Assembly (NCBI GenBank): GCA_934229275.1 | Contig: CAKQDN010000011.1 | Coordinates: 1 to 48,003 of the forward strand | DNA: 48,003 nt | Direction of reading: 5' to 3' | From: an uncultured Clostridia bacterium | GTDB taxonomy: Bacteria > Bacillota > Clostridia > Christensenellales > Pumilibacteraceae | Shown here: piece by piece, positions 32,733-41,600 of the stretch | Layout of the letters: every line of letters starts with the position of its first letter | Numbering within the stretch: the first letter of the stretch is position 1 | Position numbers and translations under genes: made by a program | Notes under the pieces: generated by a model | Database searches by the model: none | Seen by the model: only the letters and a program-made list of their open reading frames with translations | What the model was told of the DNA's origin: nothing

Positions 32733-32750
32733 CATATCAAATTTGATATG
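32733..32750. promoter_or_regulatory. Perfect 18-base palindrome upstream of the rex promoter
   Basis: CATATCAAATTTGATATG is a perfect inverted repeat, 20 bases upstream of the -35 box. It does not match the usual clostridial Rex site (TTGTTAA-N4-TTAACAA). The position fits an activator or an upstream operator. The cognate protein is unknown. Confidence 0.5.
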
Positions 32751-32751
32751 C

Positions 32752-32797
32752 AAAAAACGCTCTGCGCGGCATTTTTGATGCTTTTGCAAGGCGTTTT
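32752..32797 (-). terminator. Possible terminator of the GH106-like gene
   Basis: Minus strand: AAAACGC pairs with GCGTTTT across about 30 bases that contain a further GCAT/ATGC stem, followed by TTTTG. It lies about 105 bases past the stop of the GH106-like gene. Confidence 0.4.
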
Positions 32798-32902
32798 GGC
32801 TGTTTTATTCGGTTTTAAGCACCCGAAAGAGCGCGGTTTCGTGTTTTACCATATCGATTTTTATAACTTCGGCGTTAAAGCAGCGTTTTCCGAACGAAGC
32901 GA

Positions 32903-35900
32903 TTATTTTTTATCGAAATACTCGATGAGCGGCGACTTTAATATGCCCGTTTCTTTAAGTTGATACTCATACGCCCACTCGTCGCCGTGCGTGTACCATA
33001 GCGACGGACCCTGCCACGGAATATTCAGGCAGCAATGCAGCGTACCGAAACTGTTCGCTCTCGAAACGTGAGCGGTTAAAGTCAGTTCGTGCTTGCCTGC
33101 TTTGAGGTTGTCGATTTCGACAGAGTACGGACACCAGGCGATACTGCCGGCGTCTTTGCCGTCGATTTTTACGGTCAAGACGGCAGCGGCGAACAGCGTT
33201 GCCGACACTTTGACCGAGCCGTCACGCTCGCAGCGGAGCGGAATTTTATAGGTAAAGTCCGCGCCGTAGAACGGGAAGCCCTGCTTTGTCAGGTCGCCGA
33301 ACGCAACGCTCTTGGGCTTTGCGATTATTTCGGCGCGTTCGCCCTGCGTTTTCACTCCGAATTCGCCGAGAACGAACATATTTTCAAGGCTTGTGCGCTT
33401 ACCGAACGGCACGAGCGCGACTATTTCGTTTTCGCCTTTTTTAAGTCTGCCGAGCGGCATGGTGTGAATGCGTTTGTCGGTAAAGTAGCCGTCGTACGCT
33501 ATGGGAACTTCCGCGCCGTTCAGCCAGACTTTTTCCGCGCCTTCGGTTGCGAGTCTGACAAGCGGACAAACGTGGCTAATAAACTTAAAGCGCAGGTATA
33601 CTTTCTTTTCGGGCTTGACTTCGCCGATAACCCACGGCTGAACGTCCGCGCCGTCCGCCATCGGATAGCCGAATTTGCGGCGGAGTGCGACGTCCACGCG
33701 CAGCATTTCCTCGCGCGGCATATAGTTTTCGCCGTCCGTGGACCACTCGGGCATATCGAGAACGAGAACGTTTTTCTCGCCGTTTTTATACTCGACGGGC
33801 GTGCGTACTTCCTCTGTTTTATACGGTTTTGCGTTATCGTCAACCGCAGCCGAACATTCGCTTTTCCCCTTTTCTAATTTTAGGAGCAGGCTGTCGAAGC
33901 GGTAGAATTCTTTAATTACGACCGTATTGCCGTTTTCGTAATAAAAATTCGCAGGCTCGATTTTGCCGGTTACGGTGTTATAAATTTTCGGCGTTTTAAT
34001 TCCCTTGACGGTGATACGCAGCGTGCGTGCGGCGTTGTGACCCTGCTGTTTGCAGTTTTCGAGCGATTTTCTGCCGCGAGCGATGAACACCCACTCGGAC
34101 GCGCCGTCCTTTCTCTTCCTGTAAATGTATTCGTCGGTCGGAACGCCTGCGTTATCGGTGATTTTCACGTCGCGATAGTCGTTAAGTGCGTCCAGAAGCG
34201 ACTGCTTTTCGAACGAGCGACGGTCGGCGTTTTTATAAAGTTCGTCCGCCTTGTCCGACAATTTTCCGTCGACGTACTTCGGTTTATCCCCGAGGAACAC
34301 TACTTTTCCGCCCTTCTTTTCGAATTCGGTCAGAATTTTCACGGTGCTCGACCGAAGCGTCGTTACGCCAGCGACCACGACCGCCGAATAGTTCATTTTG
34401 CCGACGTTAAGAAGCGCGCCGTCCGATTTCTCGTACAAATCGGGCAGCATGGATTCGCTGATATAGTCGAAGTCTATCGTGCCGAACAGCAGCCATCCGA
34501 TAACGTTATCGAAACTCTGCTGCAAGCGCGTGCGCTCGTTTGCCGTCGTCTGATTGGGTCCGTACGCCAGCCAGTAACTCTCTATCGGGTGAATGACCGC
34601 TACTTTGACGTCGGGCACGCCGCGCGTCAAAGCGGTGTTCACGCGGGCGAAATGGTTTTCGATCAATGGATAATTTTTGTACCACTCCGACTGATAGGAT
34701 ATGCTTGCCGGGTAATCGCGTTTTGCCGAGCCGCGCATGCTCACCCAGGACAGGTGCGGCACACGGAGCGTCACTCCGAGAGCGGCTTGCCAATCGCCCT
34801 GCGACTTATGTCCGCGGAAATCGAAGTCCCAGCCGGTTACGCCGTAGAGTTCGCTCATCATGCCTTCTCTTCCCAGTTGGTTTACGGCTGACTGACACTG
34901 CTTGGCGGTCGTGTATTCGTAGTTGTCGCACAGCATGTCTATTCCCGGAATGTCGAAACCGCGATACGCACGCATGGTTTCGCCCAAAAACTCGGTCTGC
35001 GATTCGAGCGACGGCTCGTGCATCATATGACCGGTAAGCGCAATTCCGTGATCGCGGCACCATCCGCCTATCTGATCGGAAAACGCGCGCGTGAACAGTT
35101 CGCACACGAAGTCGTGAAAATAGTAACGGACGGTTGCAGGCTCGTCTTTTTTGTCCCAGATGACTTCGGGAAAGCGGTCGAGTATATCGAAACCGTATTT
35201 TTCGCAGAATTTTTGCGGAAAAGCGGGCGTCCATTGGCAGGAAACGTCCTCGTCGGAGAACGCGAACGACAGCGTCGAACATTTGCTCAGTTGCGGCTCG
35301 TCGGTAAAAATCGACGGCGCGGATTTGCCGAACTTATCGCCGAGTTCTTTATAATATTTTTCGTGAGTGACTTTTATAAATTCGCCGACGGCTTCGGGAT
35401 TCATCGTATCGATATAACTTTGGTCGTTATACCAGCCGCTGTTGGCAGAAGTCACCATAACGGCGTAGCGTTTTATTCCGCGCGCGTCCGAAGCGGCGTT
35501 TATGCGCTTATATGACGATAAATAGCCCTCATTGTCGAGACTAACGTCGTAAGTCGCCAACAAAACGGGATGAATATAGCCCGATTTGTTCTCGCCCCGC
35601 TCTGCCGCGTTGCCGTATTTATCGATAACGAGTCCGAATTTTGCAACGTCGGGAGTAAAAACGAGCGTGCGCTGACGCAGTTCGTGATTCTTTGTTACTA
35701 TTCCGCCTGCCGCGCCCGACGGCCAGCGGTCCTCGTCGTAAAGATACGCGCGCATCTTTTCCTTTTCGGCTTTATCGACGCACGCTTTAATAAGGTTCAT
35801 GAATTCTTCACCAAGATAAGGCGTGGCAAGTCCGCAACGAACGTGCATATGGTAGCCGCCGAATCCCATTTTTTTGAGTTGCTCGGTCTGCCAGAGCAGG

Positions 35901-36016
35901 TCGTCTTTATCGAGATCGTCGTTCCATGCCCAGAAAGGCGCTCCCCTGTACTCGCTCGTGGGGTTTTCGAACAGTTTGTCGGACAGATTCTTTTTACCTT
36001 TTTTCTCGTAAAACAT
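32903..36016 (-). CDS. Large glycoside hydrolase related to GH106 alpha-L-rhamnosidases
   Basis: A 1037-residue glycoside hydrolase-like protein. The N-terminal barrel has PFWAWNDDLDKDD, GGYHMHVRCGLATPYLGEEF and AYLYDEDRWPSGAAGG (Asp94, Glu95), a set of motifs shared by GH106 rhamnosidases and related families. FTDEPQL and MMHEPSLESQ contribute further acidic residues, and the C-terminal third holds beta-sandwich segments (YLRFKFISHVCPLVRLATEG; KVSATLFAAAVLTVKIDGK). No signal peptide is present, so it should cleave imported oligosaccharides in the cytosol. It is a single gene with its own sigma-A promoter and GGAGG site. The exact sugar specificity is not established. Confidence 0.82.
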   Translation of the reverse strand: MFYEKKGKKNLSDKLFENPTSEYRGAPFWAWNDDLDKDDLLWQTEQLKKMGFGGYHMHVRCGLATPYLGEEFMNLIKACVDKAEKEKMRAYLYDEDRWPSGAAGGIVTKNHELRQRTLVFTPDVAKFGLVIDKYGNAAERGENKSGYIHPVLLATYDVSLDNEGYLSSYKRINAASDARGIKRYAVMVTSANSGWYNDQSYIDTMNPEAVGEFIKVTHEKYYKELGDKFGKSAPSIFTDEPQLSKCSTLSFAFSDEDVSCQWTPAFPQKFCEKYGFDILDRFPEVIWDKKDEPATVRYYFHDFVCELFTRAFSDQIGGWCRDHGIALTGHMMHEPSLESQTEFLGETMRAYRGFDIPGIDMLCDNYEYTTAKQCQSAVNQLGREGMMSELYGVTGWDFDFRGHKSQGDWQAALGVTLRVPHLSWVSMRGSAKRDYPASISYQSEWYKNYPLIENHFARVNTALTRGVPDVKVAVIHPIESYWLAYGPNQTTANERTRLQQSFDNVIGWLLFGTIDFDYISESMLPDLYEKSDGALLNVGKMNYSAVVVAGVTTLRSSTVKILTEFEKKGGKVVFLGDKPKYVDGKLSDKADELYKNADRRSFEKQSLLDALNDYRDVKITDNAGVPTDEYIYRKRKDGASEWVFIARGRKSLENCKQQGHNAARTLRITVKGIKTPKIYNTVTGKIEPANFYYENGNTVVIKEFYRFDSLLLKLEKGKSECSAAVDDNAKPYKTEEVRTPVEYKNGEKNVLVLDMPEWSTDGENYMPREEMLRVDVALRRKFGYPMADGADVQPWVIGEVKPEKKVYLRFKFISHVCPLVRLATEGAEKVWLNGAEVPIAYDGYFTDKRIHTMPLGRLKKGENEIVALVPFGKRTSLENMFVLGEFGVKTQGERAEIIAKPKSVAFGDLTKQGFPFYGADFTYKIPLRCERDGSVKVSATLFAAAVLTVKIDGKDAGSIAWCPYSVEIDNLKAGKHELTLTAHVSRANSFGTLHCCLNIPWQGPSLWYTHGDEWAYEYQLKETGILKSPLIEYFDKK

Positions 36017-36060
36017 TTTTGCCTCCGCTAGCGTTTTTTCCGATTTTTCGGCTTACGAAT

Positions 36061-36089
36061 ATTATACCTCTTTCCGAGGCTCCGTGCAA
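36061..36089 (-). promoter_or_regulatory. Sigma-A promoter of the GH106-like gene
   Basis: Minus strand: TTGCAC, 17 bases, TATAAT, with a leader of about 40 bases and a GGAGG site before the ATG. Confidence 0.8.
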
Positions 36090-36117
36090 TGGGCGTTTTG
36101 CGGTTTTTGTGGGGAAT

Positions 36118-36651
36118 TCATTCTTTTTTTGAGCGCGCGTAATATACCTTGAATACGCAATTTTCGCCCGGAGTGTCGGCAAACATCAACACGTTGTTTT
36201 GGTTATCGGCGTCGAAAACGTAGCCCTCGACTTCCGAGGGAGCGAACGTAAAGTCAAACTCGGTGATGCCGGTAAAATAGTCGGTTTCGTCCGGGACATC
36301 CGAATAAGTGCCGTCCTCACGCTGAAAATACATCTCGATTTTGCACTCGATGCCCGACAGATCGCGCTCGTAACACAGTCTGAAAACGAAATTGTCGGTT
36401 GCCGGCAACGGAAACTCGACCGAATAGCCGTTCTCGCTCTTCCAAACTACGTTATAGCCTGCTTTCGCTTCAACTTCGGGAGCATTGATTTTATCTCCGC
36501 GTTTGAGTTTCAGCGAGAGCAGAGTTTCGCCCTCTTCCGAATAAAAAACGGTCGTGTACGTCGGGCGGACGTCTTTCGGTTTACAGCCCGTCGCCGCCGC
36601 GGCGCACAAAATCATCAATAACGCGCATAAAAAACTCGCTGTTTTTTTCAT
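36118..36651 (-). CDS. Small lipoprotein of unknown function
   Basis: A 177-residue lipoprotein. The signal peptide ends in AATGC, with Cys23 as the likely lipid site. The mature part (TTVFYSEEGETLLSLKLKRG, then PEVEAKAGYNVVWK) resembles the beta-grasp repeats of InlB-type surface proteins, but only loosely. It has a consensus promoter. It is separated from the GH106-like gene by about 100 bases and is probably transcribed alone or reads into it. Confidence 0.75.
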   Translation of the reverse strand: MKKTASFLCALLMILCAAAATGCKPKDVRPTYTTVFYSEEGETLLSLKLKRGDKINAPEVEAKAGYNVVWKSENGYSVEFPLPATDNFVFRLCYERDLSGIECKIEMYFQREDGTYSDVPDETDYFTGITEFDFTFAPSEVEGYVFDADNQNNVLMFADTPGENCVFKVYYARSKKE

Positions 36652-36684
36652 TGGTTTCTCCGAGACTATAGTAATTTTATGTAT

Positions 36685-36713
36685 ATTATAATACTAAAAT
36701 CGGGCTTTGTCAA
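36685..36713 (-). promoter_or_regulatory. Consensus sigma-A promoter of the small lipoprotein
   Basis: Minus strand: TTGACA, 17 bases, TATAAT, an exact match to the consensus, 33 bases before the start codon. Confidence 0.9.
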
Positions 36714-36788
36714 TGCGCTGCACGCGATTTTTTGCTTTTTCCCGAACGCAAGAAATTCGGGCGGCGGAATTTCTCCGATATAATAGTG

Positions 36789-36817
36789 TTGACCTTCGGT
36801 GGAATTTATGGTAGAAT
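36789..36817 (+). promoter_or_regulatory. Leaderless sigma-A promoter of the radical SAM gene
   Basis: TTGACC, 17 bases, TAGAAT, then six bases (AGTCGC) and ATG. The expected start site is the A of the start codon. No Shine-Dalgarno is present. Confidence 0.85.
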
Positions 36818-36823
36818 AGTCGC

Positions 36824-37744
36824 ATGGACAGATACTACTCTTTCAACAAGTACGCGCGCGAGAAATTCGGGTGCAAAACGTATAAAATCGCGCTTTCGGG
36901 CGGCATGACCTGTCCCAATCGCGACGGCACATTGGGAACGCAAGGCTGCATTTTTTGCAGCGAAGGCGGCAGCGGCGATTTTGCCGAAAATCTCACGCCC
37001 GACACCGACACGCAAATTAAAAACGCAATCGCTCGCGTTGCGAAAAAAGCCGGCGAGAGTGCGAAGTTCATCGCTTACTATCAGAGTTATACCAACACAT
37101 ACGCCCCCGCAGAACGGCTGAAAGATCTGTTTTTACCGGTTGTGCTGCGCAACGAAATCGTAGCCCTGTCGGTGGGAACGCGCCCCGACTGTTTACCGGA
37201 TGACGTTATCGCGCTTTTGAAGAGTCTGAACGAAATCAAGCCCGTGTTCGTCGAACTCGGACTTCAGACAATACACGATAGCACCGCAAAATACATTCGT
37301 CGCGATTACGCTCTTCCCGTGTTCGACGACGCCGTCAAGAGGTTGAAAGCGGCAAATCTCAACGTTGTCGTGCATCTTATTCTCGGACTTCCCGGAGAAA
37401 GTCGCTCCGATATGCTCGAAAGTGTGGATTATGTCGGGAAATGCGGTGCGGACGGAATTAAACTGCAACTTCTGCACGTTCTTCGCGGCACGGACCTCTG
37501 CTCCGATTATGAAAAAGGGCTTTTCCGCACTCTCGGCATGGACGAATATATTGATATTGTGGGCGACGCGATCAACATTCTGCCCGAAAACATGGTGATC
37601 CACCGCTTAACCGGCGACGCGCCCAAAAAACTGTTGGTCGCTCCGCTTTGGTCTGCCGACAAAAAAGCCGTGCTCGCTGCGATCTACCGCGCTTTCGAAT
37701 CCAAAAACGTTCGCCAAGGCTCTTACTTTTTTGAAAAAAAGTAA
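36824..37744 (+). CDS. Radical SAM protein of the YhcC/TIGR01212 family
   Basis: A 306-residue radical SAM enzyme. The cluster ligands follow the Cys-x11-Cys-x2-Cys spacing of this family (Cys30, Cys42, Cys45 in TCPNRDGTLGTQGCIFC), not the common Cys-x3-Cys-x2-Cys. VELGLQTIHDSTAKYIRRDY and VHLILGLPGESRSDML are typical. The biochemical reaction of the family is not well defined; an RNA or cofactor modification role is often assumed. It is not an activase for the glycyl radical enzyme at 1-3 kb. The N terminus matches relatives from the first Met, which supports the leaderless start. The last codons (SYFFEKK and stop) lie inside a repeat hairpin and were probably supplied by it. Confidence 0.9.
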   Translation: MDRYYSFNKYAREKFGCKTYKIALSGGMTCPNRDGTLGTQGCIFCSEGGSGDFAENLTPDTDTQIKNAIARVAKKAGESAKFIAYYQSYTNTYAPAERLKDLFLPVVLRNEIVALSVGTRPDCLPDDVIALLKSLNEIKPVFVELGLQTIHDSTAKYIRRDYALPVFDDAVKRLKAANLNVVVHLILGLPGESRSDMLESVDYVGKCGADGIKLQLLHVLRGTDLCSDYEKGLFRTLGMDEYIDIVGDAINILPENMVIHRLTGDAPKKLLVAPLWSADKKAVLAAIYRAFESKNVRQGSYFFEKK

Positions 37745-37745
37745 G
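37722..37745 (+). terminator. Repeat hairpin spanning the radical SAM stop codon
   Basis: CTTACTTTTTT and AAAAAAAGTAAG form a hairpin that contains the last seven codons and the stop (37742-37744). It is the same type of hairpin as at 12236. It may act as a weak terminator. Confidence 0.5.
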
Positions 37746-38020
37746 CAAAAAACTTTTGTGTTAGGGGAATAATAAATCAAGGTTGGTTTTTCTGCTTTTG
37801 CGTAGCGGAGAAACCAACCTTCCTTTTTTGTAAAAAAGGAAGCAAAAAACTTTTGTGTTAGGGGAATAATAAATCAAGGTTGATTTTTCTGCTTTTGCGT
37901 AGCGGAGAAACCAACCTTCCTTTTTTGTAAAAAAGGAAGCAAAAAACTTTTAAGTCAGATACACGTTAACAACAAGGTCGGTTTTTCTGCTTATGTTTTG
38001 TGGAATAACCGACCTTTTTT
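37722..38020 (+). repeat. Three tandem 97-base units with paired hairpins
   Basis: The unit CAAAAAACTTTT... starts at 37746, 37843 and 37940, a period of exactly 97 bases. Units 1 and 2 are almost identical. Each contains AAGGTTGGTTT...AAACCAACCTT (hairpin B, for example 37779-37821) and TTCCTTTTTT/AAAAAAGGAA (hairpin A, for example 37819-37842). Unit 3 has diverged and carries the TTTTAAGTCAG form seen in mosaic 1. Confidence 0.92.
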
Positions 38021-38395
38021 GTAGGGGAGGGGTTCCCCCCTCCCGTTTACTATTTTAAAAAGTAAAATAAAAATTTTTGAGTCATGGGTGCGTTTTAGTC
38101 AGGGCGTTTCTCTGCTTAACCTTATTTAAAGGCTCCCTTTTCGCAAAGGGGCTGGCACCGACAGGTGACTGGGGGATCGTATGCTTGTGTTTTGTATCGG
38201 CGTGTATCAAGGTTTGCGGGAGGGGGAACCCCTCCCCTACAATTTAAGGCTATAAGTGCAGGACTAAACGAAATTATTCTATTTTGTAGGGACAGGCGTC
38301 CTTTGGCTGTCCGCACCTATTTATTACCCTCTCCGTCGGCTGTCGCCGCCACCTCTCCCGGAGTGAGAGGCTTTAAAGAGGTCGATTTTTAAAAC
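38018..38395. repeat. GC-rich palindromic intergenic modules, mosaic 2
   Basis: Contains TAGGGGAGGGG/CCCCCTCCCG (38022-38045) and its inverse (38217-38240). The CCTTATTTAAAGGC...GACTGGGGGATCG module is at 38118-38203. TGTAGGGACAGG...CTGTCCGCAC (38285-38317) and CCACCTCTCCCGGAGTGAGAGG (38349-38370) also occur. Each has a partner in mosaic 1, several in the opposite orientation and different order. No gene was found. Confidence 0.85.
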
Positions 38396-38583
38396 CTTAC
38401 CCTTTGAAAAAGAACATAAAATACAGTTTTACTTGAAAAAGCGTTTAAAAAGAAAAATGCTTCCCTCTACCAAAGGAAACATTTCTCTTTGTAATAGTTA
38501 TGCTTTAATCACTTCTACTTGACATAGAATCGAATTAATCGAATGTAATAGCAATAGCTATAGGTACTTAAAAAGCGTCCACA
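38396..38583. other. AT-rich intergenic stretch
   Basis: No reading frame, RNA or convincing promoter was recognised between the repeat mosaic and the terminator of the large lipoprotein gene. It contains AAAGGAAACATTTCTCTTTG-like short inverted repeats of no clear meaning. Confidence 0.5.
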
Positions 38584-38605
38584 CCGGAGGATGCAACTCC
38601 TCCGG
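38584..38605 (-). terminator. Likely terminator of the 1712-residue lipoprotein gene
   Basis: CCGGAGGA pairs perfectly with TCCTCCGG around six bases. On the minus strand a T-run (CTTTTTAAG) follows after about nine bases, which is longer than ideal. It lies 54 bases past the stop. Confidence 0.6.
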
Positions 38606-38658
38606 CGGAACAACTTATTAGGTTTTAGTTACTTAGTCGTTATTTCCGGGTCGCACGA

Positions 38659-41600
38659 TTATGCGATGGTGACAACGAGTTTAGTGTTGTTGGTGTACTT
38701 AACGCTTGCGAGAGCGTTCTTGATAGCAATCTTATCGGTATCTACATTACCATCGGTAAGAGTAATGCTTACGCCGTTAATCGTGCAGGAGATGGGCCAA
38801 GCGGTAGTCGTCGTAGTGGTTTCTTCTCCACCTTCTGCAGCCGGAGGAACGGTGGTCGTAGTGGTCTTTGCAGCAACGATCTTAGCGTAGATAGCGTCTA
38901 CGAGAGTATCGATCTTATCTGCTTTGAGCACATAACCTTCGCGAGTGAGATTGAAGTAAACTTCGGTGGTCAGCGCGAAATCGAGCGTGATGCCTTCGAC
39001 CTTGATTTCGGTGATAGAAGGAGCAACTTCAGTCATCCAATCTTTGTTCTTAGCAGGATCGTCGATATCTGCCTGAGAGACGGTTTCGGGACGATATACA
39101 CGTGCATCGCATACCGCGCAGTACCAGTAAGCCGAACCCTTCTTACCGCCTTCGGGACGAGTGAAGATACCGGGGTTAGCTTCGTTTGCGTGACCGTTCT
39201 GCATATCGAAGGTCGTGAAGTTATGATGACCGACAACGTATGCGAGCAGTTCGCTTACGAGTTTTTCATCGGCAGTTCCTTTGTTAGCAGTTAAAGTGTT
39301 GATATCGGAACCGTACTTGGTGGTAACGTCTTTCTGATAAACAACTCTCTTTGCAACCTGTTCGCCTTTATTGTTTTCTTCGGTGATGTTAGCAGCGTCG
39401 ATACCGCATCCGTTTGCGCAATAGAAGAGGATCTTGCCTGCGTCATCTTTCTTAACGGGATAGCCGTTTACGCAGTCTTGCGCTCCGGACTTATCGATGA
39501 TAAGAACGATCTTATGGCCAAGTGCGGGAATATCTCTCGTAATTTCTGCTCCATCACAAACGGTACAGAAATGATGTTCTTTACCTATGGTCGTGCAAGT
39601 TGCTTCGGTAACAGTCGTCCAATCGGTATCGACATAATTGTGAGGAGCAAGCTCGAGCTCAACCTTGGACTGAGCCTTGTCTTCGACACCATTATCGGAA
39701 GTGCCTTCTCTCCACAGTCCGCATCCCTCTCTCTTACAGAACGAGTACCAGTAACCCTTTTCGGTGCAGGTAGATGCTTTGTAGAGTTCGTTTGCTTCGG
39801 TGGTGTTTGCTTCCGCATAAGCCTGGTCGGTCCAATCGTGTCCGAGTGCGGTTGCGCCCTTGAGCCATGCGATGTTGAAGGTAGTTACGCCGTCAGTGGT
39901 AGCAGCGGTAATTGCTGCGCCATATTGAGCAACGAAGTCTGCATTTGCAGTGAGTCCTTCAACCTTGTCGCCATTCTTAACGTCGAGGTCGCAGAGCGTG
40001 CAATGAACTTTCCATACGCCGTCAGTGGTGCAGGTAGCTGGTTTTTCAAGGGTTACTACAACGTTGTGAGCGGTGAGAGTTCCGAGGGCAGCACCGCAGA
40101 TTTCGCAGTGATAGTTGCCGTCGTTGATCTTCCACTTAAGGTCGGAGCAGGTTGCGGTAGGAGCAACGTGAGAATAGTTCTTGGTCACAGTTCCGCAGAG
40201 CACGCAGTTCTGACGGTTCCAGCAGTCAACTTCGCCGCTGTCACGGTCATAAACGTGATTTGCGAGAACCGAAGTACCGCAGGTTGCGCAGGTGAAGTCT
40301 TCGCAACCATATTTATGTACATGCTCTTCAGTGCAATCTTTATCGCAAGCATCGGGGTTAATCGCATACGCGATAGCGCCTTCGGCGTCGGCAGTGCAGT
40401 TAACGTTAGCGGCATTCTTGTACTTAACGTTGGTCCAGGACAGGTTGCCTTCAGCGTCTGCTACTGCAACACCGTGCTTAACGTTAGCAAGTTTCTTATC
40501 GGTGTTAACAAGGATTCCGGTGGATTCTTTTGCAACAACCAGCGATACAGCGCCGTTTTCATCGGTTACGTTGATAAGATCGTTTTCGCCGATTCCGTTT
40601 GCACCGATGTAGTTGTATTCGCCGCATTTAGTGCAAGTGAGGACTGCAATGAGATATTTAGCGTTGCAGGACTTAGCGGAATAGGTGTTCTCTCCGTCGA
40701 AGGAAAGGATGGTGTATACGGTGCCGAACTTATGTCCTGCAGCCTTTTCGGTAATGAATGCGTTGGTGTAAACGCCTTCGACCGTAAAGGTTTCATCCCA
40801 CAGTTCATAGTAGTCGCGCTCGTTGAACGCTTCCTTCTCTTCGTCCGTCAGGGATGCGAGGTAGTTAGCAACAACTACGCCGACCTGTTCGGGAGCATTG
40901 GTCTTTTCGATCTTGGTGTAAGTGTAAGTAACGGTTGCGCCGGCATCTACGGTAGTAACAGTGCTTGCAACACCCTTGGAAAGAGTCTTTCCGGAGTTTT
41001 TAACGTCGTCGTAGGTCTTTCCGGTGATGTCGTAGTAGTTAGCACATTCAGCCTGTTCGCCTGCGATTGCATTTCTGCCGCAAACGTAAACGTATTCAGC
41101 CTTTTCAACGCAGGTCATAGCGCTTGCCATTGCAACAGCCTGATGATAGTAGGTTCTGTAGCTGTAGATTTCGTAGTGTTCGGTGTAGTTGAGTTCGCGA
41201 TAGTTGGATACAACGGGTTCATCGGTAATCGAAGGTCTATTATAAGTTTCTTCGGTTTCTTTGAAGTTGGTCTTGTTGTATGCAGCATATTCGCCGGTAC
41301 GTCCGCCGCAGTTCTTGCAGGAGATGTAACTTCTGCTTACATATCCGCAGTTGATGATTTCTTCGGGATCGATTTTTGCTTCAACGCCTTCGAAGTCGTG
41401 ATCTGCGGAAACAAGTCTTCCTGCAGGAGCCATGATTTCTTCGGTGGTGTAGACGGTCATTTCTTTGCCTTCAAGAGTTACGGGGCGTTCTTTGCTGACG
41501 CCGGTAGGTACGTAAGCCTTGGTAGCGATTTCGTTTTCTTCGTTAGCAAGTGCTCCGCATTTGTCGCAGTAGTAAACGAATTTGCCTTCGTTGTCGTCTA

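Noticed and set aside
32748..32963. A 71-codon plus-strand frame with a hydrophobic start near the rex promoter
   Set aside because: It overlaps the end of the GH106-like gene and a likely terminator, and has no ribosome site.
37746..38020. Tandem 97-base units considered as a CRISPR array
   Set aside because: The whole unit is repeated rather than a short repeat with unique spacers, and no cas genes are near.
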